NCBI RefSeq assembly: GCF_037038585.1 | Contig: NW_027288575.1 | Span: 62,001-126,000 of the forward strand | From: Patagioenas fasciata | Lineage: Eukaryota; Chordata; Aves; Columbiformes; Columbidae | Length of the DNA: 64,000 nt | Direction of reading: 5' to 3' | Shown here: positions 34,456 to 45,660 of the stretch, piece by piece | Numbering within the stretch: position 1 is the stretch's first letter | How the letters are laid out: every line of letters starts with the position of its first letter | Notes under the pieces: model-generated | Told to the model about the DNA's origin: nothing | Seen by the model: the letters and a program-made list of their open reading frames with translations, nothing else | The model's database searches: none | Translations under genes and position numbers: made by a program

Positions 34456-35065
34456 CTCTTTACCTCTCCCCAACCGCTCTGGCTCCAGCAGCAGCAGCCC
34501 CCGCCCACGCACGGGACGTGCTCCCCCGTCCCTTCTCCCGCCACGCTGCCAGACGAGCCTCGCCAGCCCGAGGCGGGCGCAGCCAACGGCATCCCCCGGG
34601 ATGGGAGCGAACGGCCACATCCTCAGCGCGGCCTCTGGGAGAGGGAGAGAAAAAGCAGCGGCCGTTAGCACCGTAGCTCACCCCTGCCCCAGCCTGCTCC
34701 TTCCGCAGGGGCCACCGGAGAGGTGCCGAGGGCCGGCTTGCCGCCTTCACGACGGGGCTTGGGAGCGGCCCAGGAACATGGGACGGGCTCGCAGGAGCTG
34801 CCGGAGCTGGGGGCGGCTGCACGGGGCGAGCGGGGCCGCGGGAGGAGGCTCGGCGGGAGCTCTGGCGAGCTGGGGACGCACCCGGCATCTGCCCCCGGCC
34901 GGCTGTCGCCTCCTGCTCCTCTGCCGCACGCTGGGGACGGAGGACGGCGCCGCGTCTCCCACCTGGGCGCTGCTCCCCAGGTTCCATTCCCCGCCTGGGC
35001 TGGCGGGTCTGCTGAGCATCGGGCGTTCACAGCTCCCCCTCAGAAACACAGAAATTCCAAATTAG
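34440..35065. other. GC-rich CpG segment of block E, copy 1
   Basis: Very GC- and CpG-rich, open in several frames on both strands because stop codons are rare at this composition. No protein family was recognised. It begins where unit D departs from units A to C. Its homologue is at 58940-59566. Confidence 0.6.
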
Positions 35066-36859
35066 AGTTCAGCCTCTGAAAACAATAGAGCAGGAGAAAG
35101 CAGAGGAATTAGTCAGAAGAAGGGACAGGAGAGCAGCTGAGCTAACGGAGGATTCGAGGGAAATGGGCCACCTCAAAACACAAGGCATCCTCAAAAAACC
35201 AGAGCAACTGCAGCAACGCCAGACAGCATTAAGACAAACTGACACCGTTTAGGACACGCTCAGCATAAAAGCAAACACATCCACCGGTGCAGGAAAGCAT
35301 CTCGCCCCTTCCCCACAGCACCGCCACAGGACACAGCCCTGTGAGGCCACGGGATGGGCTCGTACTGAAACGGAGAAATAAGCTTGACAGCAGAGTCAAT
35401 TACACCGTTAAGCAGGCAATGTTTCTTTCATCTGCACTGGGGAGCTCTGGGGGTCGTCCTCTGTAAGTGCTCCCACAACTGGATGCTCTTGCATTGCTTA
35501 TAATCACACAGCTGCTACATATTAATTACAATTGTTTTAAATTTTGAACATACAATATATCTAGCCTAAGAAATAATTGATGAAGTTAGTTATAAATGTT
35601 TAGTTTCTCACTGACAACACATCTATTAGTTAAATATAAACTAAGCTCTCAGCTTCTAAACAATGTGTTATTAAATCTTCTGTCTCCTTCTTGTCATGTA
35701 GAAGGATCTAAAAGGTGAAAAACATCCCCTCATCGTGCAGGCGGTCAGAAAGCATTTACCTCACGTGAACCGGTTAATGAAGGGTACATCTTCTATAACT
35801 TCATCGCAGTATACATTAACTTGGTAGCTTCTCTTGAATTCCCCCCTTTTCAATATACTTGCAAACTCTTTGGCAGTATAAATCTATGAAATATTATCAT
35901 CTCGCGTTGTGGTACAGCACAATTATTTGTTACCCACTAGCAGTACCAAACAGAACACTGTAGCGTAATGTAAGTAAAAACGACTAGCATCAAAATCAGA
36001 GTCCTAAGATCAATGCTGACAGAACTGCGAAGCCGCAGCTCCTGCCGGTTCTGGCGTTGGTTTCTGGCACTTCTGACCGCTTCGGGTCAAACGGCGCCTC
36101 TTCCCCCGGCCGTGCGCTGCAGTACCCGAGTTTCGCCACAGGGCGGCAGCACTGAGACCGCCGCGGCAGCCCCGGGCGAGCGGTCGTGCCGCGTTTCGCG
36201 GGAACCCCGCAAAATAAACCCCAGAAAACAAACGCAACGAAACAAAAACGCACACAGAGAGCCGCGGAACGAAAGCCGCGTGTACAGGACACAGAACCCG
36301 CCGGGCCTCGCCCCGAGCTCCCGCCGAAGCGGCGCCCGACCCGCCACGCCACCGAGCCTGCCACCGCGCCTTAGCTCTGGTTTGAAACGTCTCCCCCCGA
36401 CTAACGGGGGCTGCGCCGCTCCCGGAGCGACTGCTGTCCCGGAGGGACACACGGCTCCAGACCGTAAGCCTTCGGCGCACCTGCCCTCGGGGTCACACAC
36501 CTCCCACCGGCTTCGCCAACTCGGCCGTAAGGGCAGGGGGGAAACTGAACCGAACGCCTCCTCACCGCGCCGGCCCATCCCACTCCCCCCGTTCCAACGG
36601 CACGGTCACCCTCGCCGCGGCCGCACTCACCTGCCGCCTCTTTCGCCGCTCCGTTCCCCTCGCACTCTCCCACCGTCCCGCCGGGCTCCGCGGGCACCGA
36701 CACCCGCCGCGCCCCGGAGACCTCCGCGGCCGGAGGCCCCCTCTGCCTTTCCGTCGTCTCCTTCCTTTCTGCCGCCTCCGGGGACCTCACGAAGGGCTGC
36801 CCTGAGCCGACTGCCTCCAGGTCCCCGGGTGCCGGTTGCAGCAACCGCTCCGCAGCCGC

Positions 36860-37445
36860 CCCGACCCCCGTTCCCGTTAATTCCCGGTACCCACCCCGAG
36901 ACACCACGGACCCGCTCGCCAGGACCCGCGCTGATTGGCTGCTTTCCACCCCACCACGCTGTCCTCCTATTGGATGCTCCGTCCGGTGCCCAGGAGCCAG
37001 CAACGCCCGCCCCTCCGGCAAAATGATAGCCTGCCTAGGCACGTCAATCACCATTTTCTCCGCCTATCAGAGCTCGCAGTGAGGGCAGGCGCAGTAGGGA
37101 GAGAGCAGCACCCGCCCCTTTCCGCAACACGATTGGCTGCCGAAGACAAGTCAATCATCATTCTCTTGGCCCATCAGTACTCGCAGTTTGCGCATGCGCA
37201 GTACGGAGCGTCCGACAGCCACCCCTCCGGCAATCTGATTGGCGGACAGAATGGCAATTGACGTCCCATGGTAGCCTATCAGCGATCCGCCCCCCCCCCC
37301 AGCCTTCCCGCGCCATCTGATTGGCCCGCTCTGCACCCTCACCCGTCTGCTCTCCGCCCTGCCGGGACCCCCACGCCCTTTGCCCGCGCGGCTTCCAGCA
37401 GCCGCGTTTGAAAGGAAACAACAAACCGCGCTCCTTTGCTTTATG
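36860..37445. promoter_or_regulatory. CCAAT/NRF1 promoter-like block of block E, copy 1
   Basis: Diverged relative of the array's promoter-like block, with five ATTGG boxes (first at 36934) and a perfect 12-bp NRF1 site at 37189-37200. It ends in the kept core GGAAACAACAAACCGCGCTC; the array's TTTAAAAGG is GTTTGAAAGG here, so the TATA-like element is weakened. Confidence 0.55.
37189..37200. promoter_or_regulatory. NRF1-type site TGCGCATGCGCA
   Basis: Exact match to the palindromic consensus YGCGCAYGCGCR. The block E copy 2 equivalent (61690-61701) has one G-to-T change, and the array units keep only a half site. Confidence 0.6.
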
Positions 37446-37764
37446 CTGACAAGGGGGGCGGGTGGTCACCTACCCTTAAATTCATTGTGAACAGAGAGAG
37501 CCCTAAGGAGCTCCGGCCGGCAGGTTTCTCTCCCCTGTGCCCGGGACCGAGGAGACGCCGCCGCCTCCTGCTGCCGCCTCGCCCGTTCCTCTCGCAGCGG
37601 GGCCGCCCCGGGAGAGCCGGGCGCCTCTTTTTTTCCCGGCGGCTCGTCCGACCGCTGCCCCCCCCTTTCTGACGGGCACGACCTCGGTCGCAGCGGCAGC
37701 GCCCCCCTCTTACCCGCGGCACGGGCACCGGGCGCCGCTCCCCAGCTGCAGTTCCGGGCTGTGG

Positions 37765-37778
37765 CCACCAGACGGCAG
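37765..37778 (+). promoter_or_regulatory. CTCF-like site, block E copy 1 (one mismatch)
   Basis: CCACCAGACGGCAG matches the CTCF core CCASYAGRKGGCRS at 13 of 14 positions; copy 2 at 62264 matches fully. Occupancy is not shown. Confidence 0.5.
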
Positions 37779-39500
37779 CACCGAGCGCGGTCACGCAGCG
37801 CCCCCGGGCCCCGCAGCGCGGGCGCTTTTTCTTGACCCGTGGGCAGCCTGAGCTCCCCGAACGCGCTTTCCCAGAGCCGCGCACATGGCAGACACACTGA
37901 TAAAAGATAATAGCCCGACATTGCTAAAATGTGTTTTTTTCCTAAAGATGCCTTCTGTCCTAATAAAATACATTGCCTCTCCCTGTGCCCCGTGTCTTGT
38001 CTGCAGCAGTAACTCGGCTCGCCCGCAGCTGTGGCAGCTCTGCTGCTGCTACAGGGTCAGTTCCAGCCCTTACCCTCGGCTGAGCAGCAGCCGGGCAGGC
38101 GCTGCTGCTCTGGGCGCTGCGCATCCTTCAGGAACGGTTCTCAAACGATCCTGTGCAACGATGTCCAGAGCCAGGACCCCGCGGCGGGGGGACAGGAGCA
38201 CACGGCCGGGCCCGTCCCGGCTCGGGGCTCTTTCCGCAGTCGCTGTGAGCTGATCCGTGAGCTGGAACCAACCTCCCCATGCCCCGGCCCGGCCCTTTGT
38301 CCCCGGCTTTCCCAGGGCAGCGCAGCGGGCTGGGTCACACCAACTGTTCTCTGCTGGCACCACCCAGCCGGGTCACCTGTGTCTGCGGTTGTGGGGACAC
38401 CCCACGGGCTCCCTGGAAACGGACATCACAGCACTGAGAGGGGGCGTTCAGGAGCCTCTGCGCTTTTGGGTTGGTTTGTTTGGGGATTTTTTCCTTTTGT
38501 TGTTTTGATCGTTAGCTTCTTGTTGTCGGTTGGTTTGTTTTTAAGCTGTTACTCTATATAGCTCATCCATGGTGCTTATAGAGCATGGGTAAATCTACCC
38601 TGCTTCCTCACAGGAGACAACCATCTCGCTTTACAACAGGTGATTGAATCTGCTATAGAAAAGTTCAACCACCTCCTGTACAGCAAAGGATAAAAGAAAG
38701 TATGGATTTTTGTTGCATCTAATCCATAATACAAGTACCAATTAACAATACATTAGCAGTGGGTTCCTTCAAATATTCACAGTGAAGGTAGTTCCTGGCA
38801 CGATTGTATTAGCATTCTTACTATTTTACGGGAGAAACACAGGGCACAGCTGATTTTGCCCACGTGCAGCGCAGTGATCACACGGGTGCGGTGAACCGGG
38901 TGGAAGGCCCTAGAAAAGGAAAATCAGCCTCCGTGTGCAGGGCCAAAACAGAAATCCTTTTCAAACTGTGCCATTTTAAAAAGCTACCAGGGGTATAAAG
39001 CAGAAAAAAGAGCAGTGAATGTGTGTAATGACACAATTAGATGGTTTTCCAGTTTCATGATGTGCTCTTTTACTAACAGTGTCTGCTGGAGTGGATACCC
39101 TGGACACCAACAAGCGGGTCCTGGTGCTGTGCCCATGGCGATTCATCCACTGTGGCCGTGGGTGTCAGGCCCTGATACAATAGACACAAAACCTTGGGAG
39201 GGAGGTGATCACAGTAGAACGCTTAAAGATAATGAGCTAGCAGACTTGATTTAATCTTTATTTAAAAATACACATGGCTGCTGTCTTTTCTACAGTTTAG
39301 GTAGGACGGGCTCCAATACATGACAAAAATTAAAGGGGGAAAGCTTTATTTTTACAATGGTAAATACAGTCTAAATCGTAATTTGGGAAACAGATAAAGG
39401 GGTGTAGCAAATGAGGCACAGACGATCCTGTTTTATCTCAGAAGGCTTTGGCGTATTTACAGCTTTAGGCACAGCGTGTCCAATCCCGTATAAAATGCAC

Positions 39501-40212
39501 TGTCCATACTAATTCAGCCTGTCCCCCGATATAAGGACATTAGGATGCCACCCTGCATTCACCAAAGGACAATCCTGATCTAATGTTCTCTGTGTATTCT
39601 ACACCAATATCTGTTCGTCAACAAACCTTTTACTGGTTTCAATTTCTTTCCCTGATTGTCCTTTTTCAAATACAATGCCTATGTAACATTTTGTATTGTG
39701 TAATATGCATTATATAATAGACAATATATGATTTAAAACATATCTCATTATATATTACATGTAGTGCATTACTATACTGCACATCTCGGGTATACCCACC
39801 CAGACCTGTGCAGCATATTAATATTATTTACAGTGGCCACCATTAATTACAATATTCCCTGGTTGCTGTTCCCTAGGGAGTCAAACGATCCTTTTCCACT
39901 GTCACAAAACACAGCCCGGGCGGGATTTCTTCCAAATCGCTCCTGTCCATTGTCCACTACCTATTTCACAATCACAATAACAGACAATTGGTGAACCGTA
40001 AGTATTGGACTACAAAATCACCCAAGACACAAGTAACAACAACAACAAATCACTAAAGACACAAACAATCATACAATTGCTAAGGCACAAACAGCAAAAT
40101 CACTAAAGGTACCTTTACCAAATTACTATTCCCTCGTTTTTCTCTTTTATTTATTGTTTTCTCGTTTTCCTCTTTAGTTTTTTATTTCTTTTTAATTTAC
40201 CCAATTTACCAA
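39501..40212. other. AT-rich stretch, nothing recognised
   Basis: About 700 bp with AT-rich runs near 39700-39770 and short A/C-rich repeats near 40010-40110. No gene, LTR or conserved motif was seen. It is not repeated elsewhere in the window. Confidence 0.5.
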
Positions 40213-40620
40213 AACGCGCAGACCCAACGCGCTGGTGTCGCCCACGTCTCGCGCAGGCAGCCTGCAAACAAACCAGACAATGAAAGTGCCTTATCTCATT
40301 GATGGGGTTTTACCCACGTCCCGAGCTGGCCCGAGGATCCGTGATCCCTTCCGGGAATTCCCCGGTGCCGGCACAAGGTCCCAGAGATCCTGGGGTCCAC
40401 GGGAGGTCAGGCAGATTATCCCATCCTCGTCGCCAGAAAACGATACCGAAAAGTCGGCAAACAGACTCTTTAACATGGTTTTGAAAGTGTTAAAAAGCAG
40501 GCACTTTTATTACGGCGCGCTGGGCACTCGGGGGATCGCTCCTCTAATCCAGCCTGCGTTCAGCTTTCCTCTGGTTTTACATATCCTGGAACTCCTGAAA
40601 CAGCAAAACACGCCAACCAC
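40213..40620 (-). mobile_element. Degenerate class II ERV LTR fragment
   Basis: Shares GATACCGAAAAGTCGGC and GAAAGTGTTAAAAAGCAGGC with the start of every array unit. Read on the minus strand it carries AATAAA (40506-40511). It lies 3' of the minus-strand pol relic, where a 3' LTR would be expected with env deleted. Ends are not defined because terminal TG/CA and a target duplication were not found. Confidence 0.5.
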
Positions 40621-40729
40621 TGTTTACAGACGTCCCGTGCTCTTTCACCAGTGCGTGCAGCCGCAACGAGAAATCTGGAATGAGCGTCTACAGAAACACG
40701 TACGTATTTACCCACTTCAGAACAACGCG

Positions 40730-41450
40730 TTACATCAGCTGGCCGTACTTGTCAGTAATCCCTCCTGGATTAACACCCTCTTTGGATGGCACGGGTGCCG
40801 ACTGTTGGCAATCAGGGCAGGACATAAGAACGCTCCTGGCCTGATCCGTTGTAATTTGAAATTGTCGTTTTAACGACTTTGCATTCTGGTGAAAGAGTTT
40901 ACGTGATAATTTAGCTTGCTCCAAGGCTTTAGGCACAGTAAGCGGCACAGCTCGTGCATCGGCCCTCCTATTGCCTTCCGCAAGAGGTCCTGGAAGGGCA
41001 GCGCGAGAGCGGATGTGCGCTGCATAAAAACCATGACGTCTATGATTTATTAGGAACCATAGCATTCTCAATTCAGCCATCAAAAGAGGATTATCCTCTT
41101 CCTTAAGAAAAGAAGCTTCCAGGCAGATAAGTATGCCAGCTGCACAATATGAGTCAATTACAACATTCAAAGCCTCATTACAGAACACTCAAAAGCGATC
41201 CTAACAGCTGTCAGCTCAAGAACTTGTTTGACCCCTGGTCTCCTTTTTCTACCTTGTGTTTGCAACACTGGGTATCTGAGTTTAGCCATGTAATTACAAC
41301 TTTACGTGAGCAACCAGAGGCATCGGTAAATTCAGTCTTGTCGTTGCTGACAGCAGCACTTGCCATACAACGGTAAATTACCAATTTCAGCCCACAGTTT
41401 ATGTTGAGGGTAATAAACTGATATGTTCCCTGCGTATGTTGCCAATGCAA
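40730..41450 (-). pseudogene. Broken class II ERV pol relic (RNase H to integrase N-terminus)
   Basis: Two minus-strand pieces in different frames. The right piece (41450-41211) contains FTDASG, an RNase H active-site motif. The left piece (41188-40730) has IRSR..LPGPLAEGN..AD, typical of the RNase H end of class II retroviral Pol. It continues with an integrase zinc region (FHQNAKSL...ITTDQARSVL, then CPDC) and GVNPGG. The first zinc-binding His appears replaced by Arg. RT, the rest of integrase, env and a 5' LTR are missing. This is a dead fragment. Confidence 0.75.
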
Positions 41451-41751
41451 TCTGGAAATTCACATCTTCAGTTAATTACCATTGTAACTTCACCTTTGTT
41501 CTAGGAACAAATACACCTTCAGGTCTATCCAATACATAGCATATAAACATTCCCTGCCTTTAATTATTGGTTTTGAATATATTTCTTTTATTATCCAAAC
41601 TGTTTCCATTAGCGCGTGAGCTAGAAAAACCCATACTGCCCCAATCACCTTTCTCCTTCCTTGAGCTCTCCTGACCTGTGGTTCCACCACCCGTGTCTTC
41701 TTTCTGGGTCCCTCTTGACTCACAGGTGCGCTCCAACCCTCCTTCTCGATC

Positions 41752-42045
41752 ACTCTTCCTCACAGGTTCGCCTCCTTCCTTTTCCTTTGCACGCTGCTCC
41801 ACCTGAAGAGAAACACAGGGAGGACTGAGCTACACCAGCCCAAGGGCACTACAGTCAGACGGGGGCTGACACCTCCCCACACCCCACAGCGAGCCCACCT
41901 TGCCTTGGCCCCGGCCCCTCGCACAGGCCTTAGAGATATCATAGCTCAGTACAAATCCCCACGGTCCTCGCCTGCTGTTTGGTGCTTGCGGAGGGTCACA
42001 CTCCCTGTGCCCCAGGGCACTGGCCCTGCCCGGCCCTGCGGGAGT
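41752..42045. repeat. About 290-bp direct repeat, left copy
   Basis: Starts CACTCTTCCTCACAGG and runs through GCACGCTGCTCCACCTGAAG to the CAGGGCACTGGCCCT region. It is repeated in the same orientation at 43063-43375 with about 90% identity by eye. The two copies enclose the mini-provirus at 42175-43064. Confidence 0.75.
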
Positions 42046-42174
42046 GTCTGGAGCTGCCGGCTGCTTTCGTGATCGCTCTTCTGTGTCAGTACACGGAAGA
42101 CCGGGCACATGAGAAACTGCAAGAGTCAACAGCATGAGAACAAGCATTAGTGGAAAAATACAAGAACAAAGGAC
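42046..42174. other. Short unique spacer
   Basis: Sequence between the left direct repeat and the first LTR. Read on the minus strand it can encode a signal-peptide-like start (MLVLMLLTLAVS...), but the frame has no recognisable continuation. Confidence 0.3.
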
Positions 42175-42438
42175 TGTATGCTACGTGATACATCAAGGAC
42201 AGAGGAGTTGATACAGGATTGATGCATCAAGGACAGAGGGACAGCTTGTGATAGACAAAAAAGGTGTTTATGGCAGTGACTTTGGTGGGAACACAAAACA
42301 CATCACTTATGTAATGACTAACTTAGCTAATCAACAAATGCTTGAGCAAGTATCATAGCGAGTATAAACACAAGCCTGAATTTGTAATAAACATCTCTCA
42401 TTGCACCTTAAAAGAGAGTCCGTACCGCATTCGCTACA
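42175..42438 (+). repeat. Left LTR of the deleted mini-provirus
   Basis: Ends ...TTCGCTACA, followed by two bases and a primer site. It contains TATAAA (42363-42368) and AATAAA (42386-42391). It shares most of its length with 42850-43064 (GGGACAGAGGGACAGCTT, AGCATCATAGCGAGTATAAA-like stretches). U3 contains an internal duplication of TGATACATCAAGGACAGAGG. The left end is approximate. Confidence 0.75.
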
Positions 42439-42440
42439 AA

Positions 42441-42460
42441 TGGCGCCCTGGAACAGGGAC
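42441..42460 (+). other. Primer-binding site, tRNA-Lys3-like with 2-nt insertion
   Basis: TGGCGCCCTGGAACAGGGAC lies two bases after the LTR end. It equals the tRNA-Lys3 complement with TG inserted in the middle. Confidence 0.75.
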
Positions 42461-42582
42461 TTTCAGCGTGCCTATAAAGGCAGTAGCCGCTCTGGTAGCG
42501 AAGCCCAATCGAACCAGGAAACAGGACCGGGAACCAGGACAGTGCGCGCCCACCACCAACGAAAGGTGAGCGATTGGGAACC

Positions 42583-42849
42583 ATGGGAGGGAAGTTATCC
42601 CTTAAGCAAAGACAAACCCTGTGGATGTCCTTCAACATGCGCTACAAATGCAAAATCAGGATGTATCAGGGGTCTGATTGGTGAGTTTATTAGAATGGAT
42701 TGCTAATCATGTGCTAGACTTTCCTACAACTGGTACATTTCAGTTGGAGACACGGCACAAAGATGAATGAGAATTATATGAACAGGTAACGACTGGAGAT
42801 AAAGCTGCTTGCAAAATATTCATCTACTTGGGGAAAAATTATGACTACT
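42583..42849 (+). pseudogene. Gag matrix remnant of the mini-provirus
   Basis: The frame starts MGGKLS, a myristoylation-type N-terminus typical of retroviral matrix proteins, 122 bp after the primer site. It meets a TGA at 42682-42684. Coding character continues in another frame (LLEWIANHV, then FPTTGTFQLE), broken again by a stop. The remainder of gag and all of pol and env are gone. Confidence 0.65.
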
Positions 42850-43064
42850 AAGATACAGGATACAGGACTGATACATCAGGGACAGAGGGACAGCTTACTA
42901 TAGAAAAAAATGCGTATATGGCAGTTACATCGCTCATGTAATGTCTAACTTAGCTAAAGAGCAAATGCTTGAGCAAGCATCATAGCGAGTATAAATGCAA
43001 ACCTGAATTTGTAATAAATGTCTCTCATGGCACCTTACCGTGAGTCCACGCCAGATTCGCTACA
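42850..43064 (+). repeat. Right LTR of the deleted mini-provirus
   Basis: Homologous to the left LTR, with TATAAA at 42990-42995 and AATAAA at 43013-43018, ending ...TTCGCTACA at 43064. It differs from the left LTR at many positions and by a deletion, so the insertion is old. No clear target duplication was found. Confidence 0.7.
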
Positions 43065-43375
43065 CTCTTCCTCATAGGTTCACCACCTTCCTCTCCTTCC
43101 TTGCTTTTCCTTTGCACGCTGCTCCACCTGAAGAGAAACACACAGAGGACTGAGCTACACCAGCCCAAGGGCACTACAATCAGACAGGGGCTGAGTCCGG
43201 GGGCTGACACCTCCCCACACCCCACAACGAGCCCACCTTGCCTTGGCCCCGGCCCCTCGCACATGCCTTAGAGATATCATAGCTCAGTACAAATCCCCAC
43301 AGTCCTCACCTGCTGTTTGGTGCTTGCGGAGGGTCACACTCCCTGTGCCCCAGGGCACTGGCCCTACACAGCCAA
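43063..43375. repeat. About 300-bp direct repeat, right copy
   Basis: Begins exactly at the end of the right LTR (the CA of the LTR overlaps CACTCTTCCTCATAGG) and parallels 41752-42045. It contains small insertions relative to the left copy near 43090 and 43190. Confidence 0.7.
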
Positions 43376-44299
43376 GCTCGGCAGCGGGACTGTCTGGAGC
43401 TGCCGCTGGCTGGTTCTCCAGCTTTAGGGTCACCCGCAGAAGCCCGCTCTCCTCAGCTCTGCACACCCATCCAGTTGCGCCGCCCAGGCAAAGTCAGCTT
43501 CACCCTCTGCTCTACACCTCACCTGCAAACAACCAACTCTTCAACTGACAACTGTCCAAAACCCACCGACAAACTCTCCACACCTCAGCCTTTCGTTTGC
43601 AACTGCTGCCTCTAGTGCATCTCACAGACAAGCCTTCAAAATCCCCTCATCCTGCAATAACACTCCAGCACTGATCACCTGCGGGAACAACTACCACAAT
43701 ACCAGGCAAACACCAACCAGTTCTGGCACGGAAATATCACTTTCTCCTCAAGATTCCACCCTACACCAACTGCTGACAAACACACGCTGTCCTCACCAAA
43801 GCCAAACGCTGCAACAACCAGCGACAACTCAAATTTGCGTGGGCGGTGCAAAATTGCAGGGGTGAGCTAACGCAGAGCTGGGCTTGAAAGCTGCAGAGTG
43901 TACACCCTGTTGTTTAACGTGGCGAGTCACTCCCATTCTGCCTTCTCCCTGGGAGAAGCGCATGAGCAGAGGTTGCTTCAAGGCACGATGAGAACGGTTC
44001 GGTTCTCCGGGTCTCGGAGGGCGAGAGTAATAAATGTGGTCTGTGTCGTGGCGCAGGAACTTCCCATCCACTTGCTTCTCCATTCAGTCTGGTGCTGCAA
44101 GAGAGGGAGAGAAAGAAAAAGTTAGGACCGAGTTAACAACCTCATCATCCCTGACCCCTAATCTGCAGGAATCCTAGGAGGCCTGATATAAGTTTTGCTC
44201 ATCTCCCTGTCTTTGCTGGAATACTTTACTGTAGAAATTTCTGTCATCAACATTCTCTTAACCGATCTGATGTGTTCATAGTTCCTAGCCCAGCATCCT
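43376..44299. other. Unrecognised single-copy stretch
   Basis: No gene, repeat or promoter motif cluster was recognised in these roughly 900 bp. Confidence 0.4.
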
Positions 44300-44950
44300 T
44301 TCCTCAAAGTACCTCAGCATTTCCCTTTGAAACCACACCTTAGTGCCATCCCGTCCCAGAGCTACCTCAGCATTTCCCACTGCAGCCTCTGCGATGCCAT
44401 CTCCTCCCTGAGGTACCTCAGCCTTTACCACCAAAACCTCTCTCCCTTCCGTCCTCTCCTTTAAGTCCCTCACCCTTTCCCGCCAAAGCCTCCCCCGATG
44501 TCATCACCTCCCTGAGGTACCTCAGCCTTTCCCGTCAAAGCCTCCCCCAATATCATCCCCTCCCTGAGGTACCTCAGCCTTTCCCATCAAAGCCTCCCCC
44601 GATATCATCCCCTCCCTGAGGTACCTCAGCCTTTCCTGTCAAAGCCTCCCCCGATATCATCCCCTCCCTGAGGTACCTCAGCCTTTCCTGTCAAAGCCTC
44701 CCCCGATATCATCCCCTCCCCGAGGTACCTCAGCCTTTCCTGTCAAAGCCTCCCCCGATATCATCCCCTCCCCGAGGTACCTCAGCCTTTCCTGTCAAAG
44801 CCTCCCCCGATATCATCCCCTCCCCGAGGTACCTCAGCCTTTCCTGTCAAAGCCTCCCCCGATATCATCCCCTCCCCGAGGTACCTCAGCTTTTCCCGCC
44901 TAAGCTCCTCCCGCGCCGTCCCGCCCTCAGGTTCCTCCGCCGCTCCCTCC
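44300..44950. repeat. 52-bp minisatellite, about 13 copies
   Basis: The GAGGTACCTC core recurs at exact 52-bp spacing from 44410 to 44878, with degenerate copies in register at 44306, 44358, 44462 and 44930. Central copies carry the 14-bp palindrome CTGAGGTACCTCAG; copies from 44722 on read CCGAGG instead. Both edges are decayed and the right edge merges into a CpG island. Confidence 0.9.
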
Positions 44951-45660
44951 GTTCCCGGCCCCCCCCGCCCCTCGCGCCCCCCCTTGGCGCTCCCGACCCG
45001 CCGCTGCCCCCTCCCGCTCGCTTTCCTCCCTCTGTCCTGTGTCACTACGGGGGCTCCCCCTCCGCCCCACGGCCCCGCCCGAGCCCCGCGCAGCGCTCAG
45101 CGCGGGGCTCCCTTCCCTCACAGCCGCCCGCGTGTTTCCCCCTCGCCCCGGCCTGGGGCCGCGCTGTTGCGGCTGGCTGCCCCTCGCCTTCCTCCTTCCG
45201 AAACCAGCCCGTCTGTCACCCTCCAGCCTCGCCCCTCAGCCGGTCCCGGGCCGCCCCGTCCAGTCTCCCCGCTGTGCGCCCGCCCCTCGCTCACCGCCGG
45301 CCCCGCCGTTCCTCGCGCGCTGCTCCAGCCGCCGCACCGCCGGCACGCGCTCCGCGGCCCGCGCACTTACGCAGCGTGTCCCCGCCCATCCCGCGCAGGA
45401 GCCAATCCCGTCCGCGTCCGCCACCGGGCTGCGTCCCCCCCCCCCCGCCTCCGGCACTGGCCCCCCCGCCCCTCGCCTCCCGTCCCGGAGCCACCGGCGG
45501 CCGCAGAGCGGCGCTGTCCGCCCGCAGGGCGGGGCCGGGAGCTTTCAGGCTGCGTCTGCCCGGGACCGAGGGCTCCGCCGCCTGCCCGGGACAGCCCGGG
45601 ACCGAGGGCTCCGCCGCTGCAGCCCGTTTCGTGCCGTTTGCGCCCCCCAGGTTACACGGC
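44930..45660. promoter_or_regulatory. CpG island beside the minisatellite
   Basis: About 730 bp of very GC- and CpG-rich DNA with GC boxes and C-runs. Long open frames on both strands follow from composition. It resembles a housekeeping-type promoter; no adjacent exon was recognised on either side. Confidence 0.5.

Larger units (their letters stand above)
34038..39500. repeat. Block E, copy 1 (diverged mosaic relative of the array unit)
   Basis: Matches 58538-64000 at a constant offset of 24,499-24,501 bp, with few differences by eye. The first 400 bp equal the end of the array's purine tract. Other pieces are older relatives of unit segments: 35570-35830 resembles the unit junction, 36090-36360 the CpG segment after the first 275-bp repeat, and 36860-37440 the CCAAT block. 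It has no receptor exon. A known difference is an 18-bp stretch present only in copy 2 near 63819. The right end is set by the window end in copy 2, so the true block may be longer. Confidence 0.9.

Noticed and set aside
33650-35065. 471-codon plus-strand open frame
   Set aside because: It runs through a purine-rich tract into a GC-rich segment; stop codons are rare at this composition, the equivalent frames in units A to C end differently, and no domain is visible.
36013-37026. 337-codon frame kept in both E blocks (also 60514-61527)
   Set aside because: Lies in CpG-rich promoter-like DNA, has overlapping open frames on the other strand, and the copies are too recent for conservation to mean anything.
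40235-40873. 212-codon plus-strand frame
   Set aside because: Antisense to the LTR fragment and pol relic, no recognisable domain.
41830-42147. Minus-strand frame with a signal-peptide-like start
   Set aside because: Hydrophobic start only; the rest overlaps the direct repeat, is Pro/Gly-rich, and the second repeat copy does not keep the frame.
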